Part shown: positions 36,601 to 51,826 of the stretch, piece after piece
How positions within the stretch are numbered: position 1 is the first letter of the stretch
How the letters are laid out: every line of letters begins with the position of its first letter
Assembly: GCA_964030475.1 (NCBI GenBank)
Contig: CAXIPT010000003.1
Location: forward strand, 10,307,953-10,371,952
Origin: Tethya wilhelma
Taxonomy: Eukaryota > Porifera > Demospongiae > Tethyida > Tethyidae
Direction: 5' to 3'
Length of the DNA: 64,000 nt
Notes under the pieces: model-generated
The model's database searches: none
Told to the model about the DNA's origin: nothing
The model's input: only the letters and a program-made list of their open reading frames with translations
Program-made: the position numbers and the translations under genes

Positions 36601-39600
36601 CACAGTAGGTTTGGAAGTCTTGGTGGATGCCTTCCCTTCTCCAAAGTCCACCTTCCCAGCCAACTTGGGCATGAACATGTCAACAACATCCTGTTGGAGT
36701 TGCTCAATGATAGCCATAGCACTGTCAAACTTCTCCTTCATTGATTCCCAGTTTTCCACAGCTACAGCAGTGCTACTGCTCTGCTTGATGATGGACTCCC
36801 TTGATGTTTCAGCAGGAGCAGGGACATCATCAACGCTTGGCACCTTGACCACTTCTTTGGGAACCAAACGAGAGGTAGAGCGCTTCTTATCAAACTTCTC
36901 AGCACTGGCTTGCTTCTTTGCTGGTTCCTGAACTAGAACCTTTTGCTCCTTGGATTCCAGAGGTTGTGTTTGTTTCTTAGGTGCCTCAGGGGCCATGGTG
37001 GCTTGCTTCTCAGACAAATGAGAAAAGATAGACATGGCAGGTTCAAAACTGGGGTCCTGTTCCATAAAGGCAGCCATCATCATGAATTTCTCCCTCTGAA
37101 ATAATAATATCAAAATCACTAATAATATAAACTACTAACTACAAACAAAACAATTTTTACCTGGTTTTGTTCTTCCCTTCGTCTAGATTCTTCATCAGGG
37201 AAATGTTGTTTTTCAAAATCCTGGTGAATATAATGCATAAAATCATACACCGCACATAATGCATGGAAACAATATTTGCAGATACCTCAACAGTTTTGAG
37301 GAAGGCCTTGAGAGCAATATTTCTCTTTGTCTCTTGAGCCAAATTCCTAATGGCTTCATCCTTCCTCTTCTCATCGGCCATCTCTTTCTTCACAAGCTCA
37401 ACTTTGTACATCTTCAAATCACTGTACAAATGTATCACAAACGCAATCGATCTACCATGTACATGAAGTCAATATCAAACTATAATACCTTTGAGATTGA
37501 GCTAGCTTCTTCTTTTGAAGCTCAATGAGCTTCTCAAGTGCCACTGTCTCTTTAGTGACCATCCACTCGTGGTGCTTCCTCTCCAATTCTTTGCGTACAG
37601 TGTCCACAGACACCTCGCTGCCACTGCCATTGCTGCTGCTGTTGCTAGGCTGAGATGAAGCAAGAGAGTTAAGAGAACTCACACCGTTAACATCAGTAGA
37701 CTTGATAGATCTAGTGGATCTACAGCTCCTGCTATAGTCAGAGTCAGCAGATCTAGATGTGTAGCTGCACTCAGATGACATAGGTTGGGCTACACAAGAT
37801 GTTTGGACTCCAACATTAGGCAAGGTCCTCCTTGTAGCAGATGACTTGGTAGTACCCATTGCATCAGATGAGTGTCTCCTGCTGGACGATACCATCGAGT
37901 TCCTAACAGTAGCAGGCTTTCTTTGGGCTCGGTTGCTAAGGAGCCTCTTGGATGTTGATGGTGATGATGTTTGGGTAGATACTTGGGTCACATTGCGCAC
38001 AGAGGTTTGAATACCAGTAGTCCTGGCATCCTGTGTATGGCAAAAAAAACCAATACCATGACTATATATAAATCTGCAGGTTCCCCCTCCCCCCCTTTAG
38101 CGACCACACACACAGTGACACTAATACGCGTCGCACATACACTAGGTTACAGCATCTATCGCAATGACCGTTCTACTCGTGGTGGTGGTGTTCTGATTGC
38201 AACCAAAGAAGCAATTCCAGTGACGGTTATCTCATTGGTTATCAGTGACGGTTATCTCATTGGCTGAAGACTTTGAAGCTATAACCATCCAGTTAAATTT
38301 ACCCAGTCCGATCACGTTGTGCTGTGTCTACATTCCCCCTAATTCCTCTTTGTCTATAGTTCAAGCCATTTGCTGCTATCTATCAAATTTAGCGTGCTCT
38401 TCTTCGACCAACTTTGTTCTGGTCGGTGACTTTAACTTCCCTGACATTAATTGGGAAACACTAACTCCTGCCTTACCAACTTCTAATTTATTTTGTGACT
38501 TTGTCTTTGACAACAATCTAATACAGTATGTTAATGAGCCAACACACAGCAAAGGCAACATATTGGACCTTGTCCTTGCTAATGCTGACCGTATCTGTGA
38601 CCTATCAGTCTCTCCTCAGCAACATCTACTCAACTCCGACCACTCAATCATCACTTTTAATCTTAAGCTTGTCTGCTCTAATCCAAACAAACAATCTCCT
38701 CCTGCAAATCGCAATACCTACGTATTTGACTTTCCCAAAGCAGACTACAACAGCATCTGCTCTTTTCTAATGGACATTGATTTTGGACTCTGCCTTCATT
38801 CCAACGATGTTGAATATGTATGGTTATCCCTCAAGAATGCAATACTTACTGGAATGAATTTCTTCATTCCTAAAGTCAGAATCAGGAAACACCAATACCC
38901 CCATTGGTACACTCCCAAGCTAAGACACCTATCGAAGTGCCTACAAACACTCCGTAGAAGAGTGTCTAAATGTGCAAATCCTCCCCCATCTCTGCAAGAC
39001 AGACTTGCTAAGCAAGAAGAAACTCTTCTATCAAAAGCCCACACAGCAAAGGCTGCTTATGAAGCAAATCTCATTCAGAGCTTTGCGGGCAAATGCAACT
39101 CCAAAATTTATGACTATGTTAACAATCTCTCGTCAAACACCTCTATTCCTCCTACAATTCACCTTCGCTCCTCTTCTGCCTCAAGTGACCTTGAGAGGGC
39201 AACACTCTTTAACTCCTTTTTTCACTCCGTGTTTACGGAAAGCTCTTTCTCTCTCCCTGCCGTTCATCTGCTTCCTACTCCTTCTAAGCACATGGGTGAC
39301 ATCTATCCTACGGAGCAAGAAGTTTTTGAGGCCCTCTCTTCACTCGATCCAACTAAGTCTTCTGGCATCGATGGTATTGGTTCCAAGATTCTTAAACACT
39401 GTGCACTGGCTCTATTTACCCCACTACACCATCTGTTTTGTATCAGCCTTGCAAATCATACTCTGCCATCTGAATGGAAATGCCATCTAATCACCCCAGT
39501 CTTCAAATCAGGAGATAGAGCCTGTGCTAACAACTACAGGCCCATTTCTCTTTTGTGTATTGCCTCTAAAGTGCTGGAACGTATTATCTTCAATCACCTG

Positions 39601-41955
39601 TACAAATTCATTTGTGATCATGAGTTAATATCCTTCAACCAGTTCGGCTTCAGACAGGGTCACTCTTCTGTTCAGCAGCTTTTGCTGTTCCTGTGCAAAG
39701 TTCATAACTACCTTGATGGCAACACTGGTACCATGTGTGATGTAGTTTACCTAGACTACAGGAAAGCCTTTGACAGCGTTCCGCACAATGAACTGCTGCT
39801 CAAACTGTGGCAGGCTGGAATCACCAACAACATATGGTTCTGGATCAGGAACTATCTGCTCGAGAGACTCCAATGTGTCTCCATCAATGGACATTCTTCT
39901 CCCTTTCTTCCGGTGATTTCAGGTGTACCCCAAGGCAGCATTCTTGGACCATTACTTTTTATCCTCTACATTAATGACATTCCATCCCGGTCTATGAGCT
40001 CAAGTGTCTTTCTCTTTGCAGATGACACCAAGTGTCTTCACCAAATCCTCACTCCTACTGACATCAAACAGTTCCAGGATGACCTTGATCTCCTATCATC
40101 TTGGAGCAATGACTGGAAGCTTCGGTTCAATGAGTGCAAGTGCCTCCTTTTGCGTATACTTGGGAACAGCCACTCCTCGGACTCTTCAGCCCCATGTCAG
40201 CCTACATCTCCAAACCATCAATATACCATCAATGGTATCCCAATTGCTTGCTGCAAACAACACAAGGATCTGGGTGTGGTGATGACCTCGAACCTACAAT
40301 GGGACTGTCACATTTCTACTATTTCCTCTAAGGCCTACAAGAAGCTTGGTCTCCTCCGTCGGACTTTTAGTTCTGCTGTGAGCATGCACGCCAAGAGAAG
40401 ACTTTACCTCACACTTGTGAGGTCACAGTTAGTTTATTGTTCGCTAATCTGGAGACCCTTCCTCCTCAAAGATATTAAATCTCTTGAAAGAATACAAAGA
40501 CGGTCTACAAAATTTATCTTGAATGACTACACCTCCAGTTACAAGTCACGATTGACATCTCTGCATTTACTTCCTCTAATGATGGTTTTCGAACTCTATG
40601 ACATTGGATTCTTCAGCAAGAGCCTCAAGCAACCCACATCCTCATTTAACATTTTGAACTTCGTATCTTTTTCTCCTAACACTACTAGAGCAAGCTCTTT
40701 CAACAAATTAATTCATCCTCTAACAAAAACTTATAGAGCCAAACACTTCTACTTTAACCGACTTCCTCGGCTATGGAACTCACTTCCACCAATTGATTTG
40801 AGCCAAAGCTACAACACAATTATATCAAACATCAGACAGATATTCTGGGATCACTTTTTGAACGTATTTGATGACAATAACCCTTGTAGCTTTCACTACT
40901 GTTGTCCGTGCTCACGCTGTAGCAGACTCACTAAGCTGAACTTTAATCGTTAAATGTTAATATCTACTTGTATTGTCCACTATTGTACATACTTGTAATT
41001 ACTTTATGTTTTTGTTAGGCTGCTTTTCTAGCAGACCTTCAGCCTTGAGCTGTAAAATAATAATAATAATAATAGGTGACAGAGACAGTACACTTACCTT
41101 TTAGACACTAGACTCAGTAGTCTAAACTGATAAACTTAGCAAACAGATCAAGAAAGGAAGGGTTTGGTGCCCAGACTACTTCATAGTGGACGGTACTTAA
41201 GTATACGCGATAGGCACGATTGATCACGTGTGCGCATGCGCACTGAGCACGGAATTTAACCCGCGTTGCCATAACGAAGTTGTTGGCCAGAGATCATTCT
41301 GGTGACTCTTTGAAAACTTGTTAAACTCGTTCATCATCCTCTATGATACTAAAAGCCAAAAATCTGTTTAAAAATCCTGAATTTCTAGCGCAAGCGTGGT
41401 CATACAAGTTGCGCGTCTGATTACTATGCAACGCGCGCGTAAGAAGGCGTGGCTCACCTTAGTCATGGTGGGCAGGTTTTGAGACTTCTTCTTCTCTTTG
41501 GAGCTGAGCCCACTATGGAGGCTTGGTAAGATGTCATCTCGCCTCTCAAAAGCTCCAAATTTGGTAAAGATCACCGAATTGCACTTTGCTCGCTTGTTCA
41601 ATCGAACAAGTTGGCGTTCTCGTTTCTCCAACTGCTGCTGAAGTGCAGCCAGTCTTTGCTTGTCCAAGCGCTCAACCCGTGTTGCTTCAATCTTTTCCAC
41701 TGTAGTAGGGTGAGCTGAACCGCCCCTGCTGGTGCATCCCTGGTTGTGGAGATGCTTCTTCACACTGGGCTTCTCATGATGCTTCTTGATGTTCCTATCA
41801 AGAAGGCTGTTGTAATAAAGAGGTTGACTTTTCTTGAGTGCCTCCGCTCCAACTCTTGTCTTGTTTGACCAGTACGGTTTTGCTGGTGGTAAACCAAGAG
41901 CAGTACGCACCATATCATCAGGAAGGTACCTGAGGCTGAGACTAGCCGACATCAT
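30697..41955 (-). CDS. Large Ser-rich repeat protein with N-terminal coiled coil, unrecognised
   Basis: Twenty minus-strand exons: 41458-41955, 37489-38030, 37286-37421, 37161-37220, 35695-37095, 35492-35629, 35365-35421, 35157-35279, 34662-35096, 34522-34602, 34331-34465, 34049-34264, 33797-33985, 33555-33731, 33313-33498, 33053-33247, 32794-32991, 32534-32731, 32176-32469, 30697-32100. They sum to 6663 bp, 2220 residues plus stop. The first exon starts MMSASLSLRYLPDDMVRTAL and has a basic helix (KQRLAALQQQLEKRERQL). Exons 2-4 are Ser-rich, then a charged coiled coil (KLIELQKKKLAQSQR, KKEMADEKRKDEAIR). Exon 5 is a long acidic/Pro-rich segment. Exons 6-20 are almost all built of one unit of about 35-65 residues containing SSTSxKS..RRSSTSLKS..SAxSLK. 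All fifteen have lengths divisible by three. No signal peptide or membrane segment. I do not recognise the family; a cytoskeletal or scaffold role, perhaps phosphorylated on the SxS motifs, is only a guess. Confidence 0.75.
32534..33498 (-). repeat. Tandem array of near-identical exons in the Ser-rich gene
   Basis: Exons 32534-32731, 32794-32991 and 33053-33247 (198, 198 and 195 bp) are close to identical, each reading VENEE..PRSASLTSRTSSRRS and KSREESAQSLKQAE..SQKS; 33313-33498 is a more diverged fourth copy. The short introns between them are also alike. Confidence 0.9.
38095..41075 (+). mobile_element. 5'-truncated LINE (CR1/L2-like), antisense in intron 1 of the Ser-rich gene
   Basis: About 3 kb with endonuclease and reverse transcriptase coding and a 3' end that finishes in an (AAT)n tail at 41057-41075, as is typical for CR1/L2-like LINEs. 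The endonuclease domain lacks its N-terminus. The left boundary is approximate (near the C-run at 38080-38095), and no target duplication was found. The related intron of the paralogous copy at 46038-46546 has no such insertion. Confidence 0.85.
38245..40953 (+). CDS. LINE ORF2: endonuclease (partial) and reverse transcriptase
   Basis: 902 codons open. The N-terminal part has endonuclease/exonuclease/phosphatase motifs (VYIPPNSS, VLVGDFNFPDINW, LLNSDHSII). The RT has NYRPISLL, GFRQGHSS, VYLDYRKAFDSVPH, SGVPQGSILGPLLF and the catalytic FADDTK, then a thumb with RRLYLTLVRSQLVYCS. Upstream endonuclease sequence (GGGVLIATKEAIPVTVISL) lies in another frame because a 25 bp unit is tandemly repeated (38220-38244 and from 38245), which shifts the frame. 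The copy is therefore probably inactive, although the RT is intact. The annotated Met at 38245 is created by the reading frame after the shift and is not the natural start. Confidence 0.85.
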   Translation: MTVISLAEDFEAITIQLNLPSPITLCCVYIPPNSSLSIVQAICCYLSNLACSSSTNFVLVGDFNFPDINWETLTPALPTSNLFCDFVFDNNLIQYVNEPTHSKGNILDLVLANADRICDLSVSPQQHLLNSDHSIITFNLKLVCSNPNKQSPPANRNTYVFDFPKADYNSICSFLMDIDFGLCLHSNDVEYVWLSLKNAILTGMNFFIPKVRIRKHQYPHWYTPKLRHLSKCLQTLRRRVSKCANPPPSLQDRLAKQEETLLSKAHTAKAAYEANLIQSFAGKCNSKIYDYVNNLSSNTSIPPTIHLRSSSASSDLERATLFNSFFHSVFTESSFSLPAVHLLPTPSKHMGDIYPTEQEVFEALSSLDPTKSSGIDGIGSKILKHCALALFTPLHHLFCISLANHTLPSEWKCHLITPVFKSGDRACANNYRPISLLCIASKVLERIIFNHLYKFICDHELISFNQFGFRQGHSSVQQLLLFLCKVHNYLDGNTGTMCDVVYLDYRKAFDSVPHNELLLKLWQAGITNNIWFWIRNYLLERLQCVSINGHSSPFLPVISGVPQGSILGPLLFILYINDIPSRSMSSSVFLFADDTKCLHQILTPTDIKQFQDDLDLLSSWSNDWKLRFNECKCLLLRILGNSHSSDSSAPCQPTSPNHQYTINGIPIACCKQHKDLGVVMTSNLQWDCHISTISSKAYKKLGLLRRTFSSAVSMHAKRRLYLTLVRSQLVYCSLIWRPFLLKDIKSLERIQRRSTKFILNDYTSSYKSRLTSLHLLPLMMVFELYDIGFFSKSLKQPTSSFNILNFVSFSPNTTRASSFNKLIHPLTKTYRAKHFYFNRLPRLWNSLPPIDLSQSYNTIISNIRQIFWDHFLNVFDDNNPCSFHYCCPCSRCSRLTKLNFNR

Positions 41956-42450
41956 GTAACAAAGAGAATTTTGTTGAAATGAAGTTGCTGAATCTGTAAT
42001 AAAAAGAAATTATAAAACAGAAAAAAGAATTTTAAAACAAAAACAGCAAAAAATTGTAAAATAAAAAAAAACACATTAGATGGGATTTACATAAGACAAA
42101 ATAGAAGTAAGTTCAGTGAAGTTTACCAATTTAGGGACAGTTCCTGAAGATAAAATCGCAGAAAATCGCAGAATTTCTAGCCAAAAAAGACACTGAACTT
42201 GCCAAGAATCCTGTATTTGATCCTCCTTCGAAAGAGAAACTTTCCAGAATGAGCGAAATTCGATCGTAACTTGGGATATATCGGTATTATCGATCGAAGA
42301 AAACGACAAGATCGCGTACATGGCAACAACCAATGAAATCGATCGTGCGGAAAAGGATGACATCATTTTGCGCGCAAAGTTCAGTTTTAGCATATCGCGC
42401 GCATACGACAGTAAGGCAGGCTGCTGTGGAGAGAAAATGCCGTCTTTTTA
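41956..42450. promoter_or_regulatory. Divergent promoter region of the Ser-rich gene and an unknown plus-strand gene
   Basis: Contains CG-rich words (CGCGCGCAT, CGATCGTGCGG) unlike the surrounding AT-rich DNA. Large parts (for example GGGACAGTTCCTGAAG, GATCCTCCTTCGAAAGAG, AACTTTCCAGAATGA) recur at 47100-47225 upstream of the second copy of the gene, so the promoter was duplicated with it. Confidence 0.6.
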
Positions 42451-42451
42451 G

Positions 42452-42735
42452 TGTCTGAGAGTGACACACCTATCCATCAGAGGGAGGAACTTCAAGGCAT
42501 ATTTACTGGCACGGCAAGGGAAGTGTGGGCTGAAGTCTCTCAAACCATAATATCTCAACCTGTTCCCAAGGTATGGTTTAGTAGGGCTAAGGCTATGTTG
42601 TGATACATGTGTGCAGTGAATCATTTTTTAATATAGGAGTATCACTGCATGGATGTGCTATTGGCTGGTGCCATAAAATTGGCAGCAGGAAAGAGTGTCA
42701 ACATTAGTTATCAGAAGAAGACCTCTTTGTCACAT
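42452..42735 (+). CDS. Two exons of an unrecognised gene, cut by an assembly gap
   Basis: Exons 42452-42570 (ESDTPIHQREELQGIF.. to QPVPK) and 42637-42735 (EYHCMDVLLAGAIKLAAG, ending SYQKKTSLSH) share phase and have good GT/AG borders. The first exon begins in phase 1 after a CTTTTTAG acceptor, so a short upstream exon in the divergent promoter region is expected. The gene then runs into the GT/N/CA gap at 42788-42888. I do not recognise it. It may or may not be connected to the WAPL exons beyond the gap. Confidence 0.45.
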
Positions 42736-42787
42736 GTAAGTGAATAGAATAATTCAGTTCATCGCCGGGGTGTCTTTCTCTTTCCCT

Positions 42788-42846
42788 GTGTGTGTGTGTG
42801 TGTGTGTNNNNNNNNNNNNNNNNNNNNNNNNNNNNNNNNNNNNNNN

Positions 42847-42889
<43 letters not shown>
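42788..42889. repeat. (GT)n / 39 N / (CA)n: assembly gap inside a microsatellite
   Basis: A GT run, N from 42808 to 42846, then a CA run. GT turning into CA across the gap implies either a GT-CA inverted arrangement or a strand or contig misjoin. Confidence 0.9.
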
Positions 42890-42891
<2 letters not shown>

Positions 42892-43192
42892 TCACTTGAG
42901 CAGCTATATATAACTAGCAAAATAAGTAAAAATTAGTTTTGATTTTCACTAATTTCACGGTTTGGCTTCAGTTCCTGAAGGTAAAATCATGAACATACAT
43001 ATAGCATTTTGGGAAGTCAAAATTACATCTGGAGTTCATTTTTCCATATATTTCTATCAGTATTTTAGAGGTAAAAAAAAAACTGTTAGCAACTCTGATT
43101 AGATGTACTTTTGATTGGCGACGCAGCAAGGAACTTCTGTGAACCTACCTTTATTTGTGCATGTTTTCTATTGTTGTCATAGTGATATCCAG

Positions 43193-44646
43193 CTGTGAGG
43201 GTCTCTCTCAAGTGGACTCATCCGGCCTCAGTGATGGAGGGGGTGGTGACTACATTGGCAGTGTGTGTGCTAGGGTCTCTGTGTTGGAGAGGCAGCTGAA
43301 GTGTCTTGAGAACGTAAGGGGTTATATTTAAAACTCTTGCACCTATATACAGTCTTGCTCTAATAGTTTTAATTTCCCAAATTCACTGAAACAATACAGT
43401 GCTTAAAAGGTCAAAGTACATGTACAACCTTTGCTGAACCTATGGGTATTTCCAGACTCTTCCACACGCTAAAAAGTAGGAAAGAGAAAGCATAGTATAG
43501 GTACTGACGAGAGCCTGAGAATAAGGCTATGCTGAGTCTGAAAGTCTGTTAATTTCATTTTTCTATCAAAATAAATGATATTGTAATGGGATGTAGTGAA
43601 ATGTGTCAACTTTGACCTTTTTATCGTACACTCAATACATTCAGGTCACTGTTGGTAATAAGGACAACCAGTCGTATTGTGTGGTGTTCGATGGATCTAT
43701 GCTGATATCAAAACTGATCAAGTATGTTAAAATTATGTGTAACAAAGAACTTTACTCAATTTCAGGGAGGAGTTGTATGTATATTGTGAGAAATTATTTT
43801 TCTCTAATTATAGGATGTTTGCACTCTGCCAACAGTTTATAACGCTGGAGTTCCTCAGGTACAGTAAATAAACATTATTTTTCTTCATCTACTCATAGTC
43901 TTTTCTTCTCTGTTTGTGCCATCTTGATGAAGGTCTTCAACTCAAGATTGTCTGGTAGCCATCTTCAAGTTTCTCCTGAATGTAACCCACGACAACCAAC
44001 TGGGCTGCCACAGAATAGGAGAACAGAGAGGGGTCATGGATGCTCTGTTAAGAGTGGCCTTCCAGGTGGGATGTTAGGATATTGGTTAGGAGTGTGAGTA
44101 TGCTCATATGTTGTGGTTGCCATGGAGACCACATCTTGTTGCCATGGTATCACAGTAACTGGTGAATAGGCTGGTGTTTACTTGGGTAGGTATGTACTTG
44201 AGCATTTGCAAATTAGGAGGAATTACATGGGATGCTTTGGGGAATCTCTTTTCCTTAGGAGAAAAAGTATACTCTCAGCATACAGTGTGGGTTTATATGT
44301 GTTGCCATAGTAATGCATATGTACACCTAATCATTCTCCAGAGTAACTCAAATTCGTTTTTCCTTCATTCTTTTGTAGCTGACTCAGCACCTTCCTGAGA
44401 GTAGTCGGTTTGACATCATAGTCCTGGTAAGTTGCTAAGATTAATCATTACGTAATTATGATGTAATGCTATGCTTACACATGCATGCAGGTATTGGGTC
44501 TACTGATCAACCTCACTGAGCATAGCAACACCAATAGGAAGCAATTGGAGTCCACTAGTGTCGATTACTATGGCAACAGTGACCAAAATGAACCAAAAAG
44601 TGACAATGTTGACGATTTGGAAATGATGGAGAGAGAGTTGTATAGC
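43193..44646 (+). CDS. WAPL-type cohesin release factor, fragment
   Basis: Exons 43193-43313, 43645-43721, 43814-43858, 43933-44065, 44379-44426 and 44491 onward encode part of the conserved WAPL C-terminal helical-repeat domain: ERQLKCLENVTVGNKDNQSY, then FKFLLNVTHDNQLGCHRIGEQ, LPESSRFDIIVLVLGLLINL and TEHSNTNRKQLES, in the same order as human WAPL. WAPL opens cohesin rings on chromatin. The N-terminal part lies before the gap or is absent. At about 44647, after MMERELYS, the sequence switches abruptly into a copy of exon 2 of the Ser-rich gene, so the last 150 or so residues of the domain are missing from the window. A misassembly is as likely as a real truncation. Confidence 0.8.
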
Positions 44647-45222
44647 CTCTGTGCGCAGTGTGACCCAGGTATCTACCCAAACATCATCACCATCGGCATC
44701 TAAGAGGCTCCTCGGCAACCGAGCCCAAAGAAAGCCTGCCACTATTAGAAACTCGATGGTATCGTCCAGCAGGAGGCACTCATCTGATGCAATGGGTACT
44801 ACCAGGTCATCTACATCAAGGAGGACCCTGCCTAATGTTGGAGTCCAAACATCTTGTGTACACCAGCCTATGTCATCTGAGTGCAGCTACACATCTAGAG
44901 CTGCTGACTCTGACTGTACCAGGAGCTGTAGATCCACTAGATCTACCAAGTCCACTGACATTAGTGGTGTGAGTTCTCTTAGCTCTCTTGCTTCCTCTCA
45001 ACCTAGCAACGGCAGCAGCAGCAGTGGCAGTGGCAGCGAGGTGTCTGTGGACACTGTACGCAAAGAACTGGAGAGGAAGCACCACGAGTGGATGGTCACT
45101 GAAGAGACAGTGGCACTTGAGAAGCTCATTGAGCTTCAAAAGAAGAAGCTAGCTCAATCTCAAAGGTATAGCTTGGTATTGACTTCATGTACATGGTAGA
45201 TCGATTGCGTTTGTGATACATT
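44647..45222 (+). pseudogene. Inverted partial copy (B) of Ser-rich gene exon 2
   Basis: Plus-strand copy of 37489-38030: VSTQTSSPSASKRLLGNRAQ, RRHSSDAMGT.., HHEWMVTEETVALEKLIEL, with the donor at 45166. Following intron sequence matches copy A (GTACATGGTAGATCGATTGC) until the N at 45223. It abuts WAPL on the left and copy C, in the opposite orientation, on the right. Confidence 0.8.
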
Positions 45223-45223
45223 N
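45223..45223. other. Single N at the centre of a large inverted repeat
   Basis: One ambiguous base at the point where copy B stops matching and copy C begins; most likely a contig join. Confidence 0.8.
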
Positions 45224-45293
45224 AAATCCTGGTGATAATAATGACATTATACAAATCATACACTGCATGCATGGAAACAATGTCTATATATAC

Positions 45294-46969
45294 CTCAACA
45301 GTTTTGAGGAGGGCCTTGAGAGCAATGTTTCTCTTCTTCTCTTGAGCCAATTTCCTTATGGCTTCATCCTTCCTCTTCTCATCGGCCATCTCTTTCTTCA
45401 CAAGCTCAACCTTGTACATCTTCAAATTACTATACATTTGTATCACAAAGCAATCAATTTGCCACTTAAATGAATTCAATATCAAACAGTACCTTTGAGA
45501 TTGAGCAAGCTTTTTCTTTTGAAGCTCAATGAGCTTCTCAAGTGCCACTGTCTCTTCAGTGACCATCCACTCGTGGTGCTTCCTCTCCAGTTCTTTGCGT
45601 ACAGTGTCCACAGACACCTCGCTGCCACTGCCACTGCTGCTGCTGCTGTTGCTAGGTTGAGATGAAGCAAGAGAACTAAGAGAACTCACACCACTAACAT
45701 CAGTGGACTTGGTAGATCTAGTGGATCTACAGCTTCTGGTACAGTCAGAGTCAGCAGGTCTAGATGTGTAGCTGCACTCAGATGCCATAGGCTGGCATAC
45801 ACAAGATGTTTGGACTCCAACATTAGGCAGGGTCCTCCTTGATGCAGATGACCTGGTAGTACCCATTGCATCAGATGAGTGCCTCCTGCTGGATGATACC
45901 ACCGAGTTCCTAACAGTAGCAGGCTTGCTTTGGGCTCGGTTGCTGAGGAGCCTCTTTGATGCCGATGGTGATGATGTTTGAGTAGATACCTGGGTCACAT
46001 TGCGCACGGAGGTTTGAACACCACTATTCCTGGCATTCTGTTGACATGTACAAGATCAAAATTTGATTAATTGAGCTAGACTATGACCCTTCAAGTCGAT
46101 CCCTAGGCGCTAGGCCTGGAGCCCGACGTGCGCACACGGCTACAGCAAGTGACTGTGAGTGACACAGATAAGTGAACAAAAAAAACCTATATAGAGATTA
46201 CATACACACACTAACCCAGTCAGTTTGAAGTCAAAGCACAGGGGCATTTTCATTCAGTAGATGCCAGAGATGCATCAATGCAGCAGATGCATTCGACTGC
46301 GATCACGTGCAGTCACGCGTATGCGCTAACGCATGCGCATGCTGCGTAACCATAGTGAGCCAAACCTGTTTGATGAGTTGTAAACTCGTTGATCAATCTC
46401 TAGATGTGTGTTACCATACCAAACGCTAAAAACCTTGTCTAACTAGTTTAGAAAGCCTGAAATTCTAGTGGAAGCGTGGTCATGCAAGTTGCACGCGTGA
46501 TTACCATGCAAACGCGTAAAAAAAAAAAAAAGCGGGCGGGGCTCACCTTAGTATTAGTGGGTAAAGTTTGAGACTTCTTCTTCTTCTTTTCTTTGGAGCT
46601 GGGCCCACTGTGGAAGCTTGGTAAGATGTCATCTCGCCTCTCAAAAGCTCCAAACTTGGTGAAGATCACCGAATTGCGCTTTGCTCGCTTGTTCAATTGA
46701 ACAAGTTGACGTTCTCTCTTCTCCAACTTCTGCTGAAGTGCAGCCATTCTTTGCTTTTCCAAATGCTCAACCCGTCTTGCTTCAATCATTTCCACTGTAG
46801 TAGGGTGAGCTGAACCGCCCCTGCTCGTGCATCCTTGGGTGTAGAGATGCTTCTTCACACTGGGCTTCTCGTGATGCTTCTTGATGTGCGGTTTTGCTGG
46901 TGGTAAACCAAGAGCAGTACGCACCATGTCATCAGGAAGGTACCTGAGGCTGAAACTAGCCGACATCAT
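45294..46969 (-). CDS. Second copy (C) of the 5' part of the Ser-rich gene
   Basis: Exons 46547-46969, 45493-46037 and 45294-45429 are clear paralogues of exons 1-3 of the gene at 30697-41955. Exon 1 lacks 27 codons between PAKP and IKKHH and has two extra Lys codons near its end, both in frame. Exon 3 has the same length (136 bp) in both. Exon 4 and all Ser-rich repeat exons are absent; the match ends near the N at 45223. The intron lacks the LINE. It is transcribed divergently from PFKFB. Confidence 0.75.
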
Positions 46970-47447
46970 GTAACAAAGAGAAATTTTGTTGTAATGAAGT
47001 TGCCGAATCTGTGATGAATAGAAAACAATTTAGTAATACTATAAAAATTATGATATTGTTGAATTTGGAAAGAATGTTCAGTCTAACTTGAAGTTTACCA
47101 ATTAGGGACAGTTCCTGAAGGTAAATCACACAAAATTGCAGACTTTTTAGCCAAAAAAAAGACACTGAACTAGTCAAGAATCCTGTATTCGATCCTCCTT
47201 CGAAAGAGAAACTTTCCAGAATGATCGAAACTCTGTCGTAACCCGGGTATTAACGGCGAAAATGATGAAGATCGCGTACGTGACAACCAATGAAATTGCG
47301 CGGAAAGCGATGACATCATTTAGCGGCACTATATGCGCCGCGCGCGCTTGCACTCCTAGTGCACGTGATCAACTGGCAGGCCGGCCGGCCAAGTAAATTT
47401 CAACCTTTGCACCTTGACACGACACGCCGAAGCAAAGGCCCAAGGGG
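46970..47447. promoter_or_regulatory. Divergent promoter region of copy C and PFKFB
   Basis: The left part is a duplicate of the promoter at 41956-42450. The right part has GC-rich palindromic patches (GCGCCGCGCGCGC, GGCCGGCCGGCC) just before the PFKFB start. Confidence 0.55.

Positions 47448-51826
<4,379 letters not shown>

Noticed and set aside
42437..42451. ATG at 42437 as start of the unknown plus-strand gene
   Set aside because: It meets a stop after four codons and is out of frame with the exon; the CTTTTTAG there fits an acceptor better.
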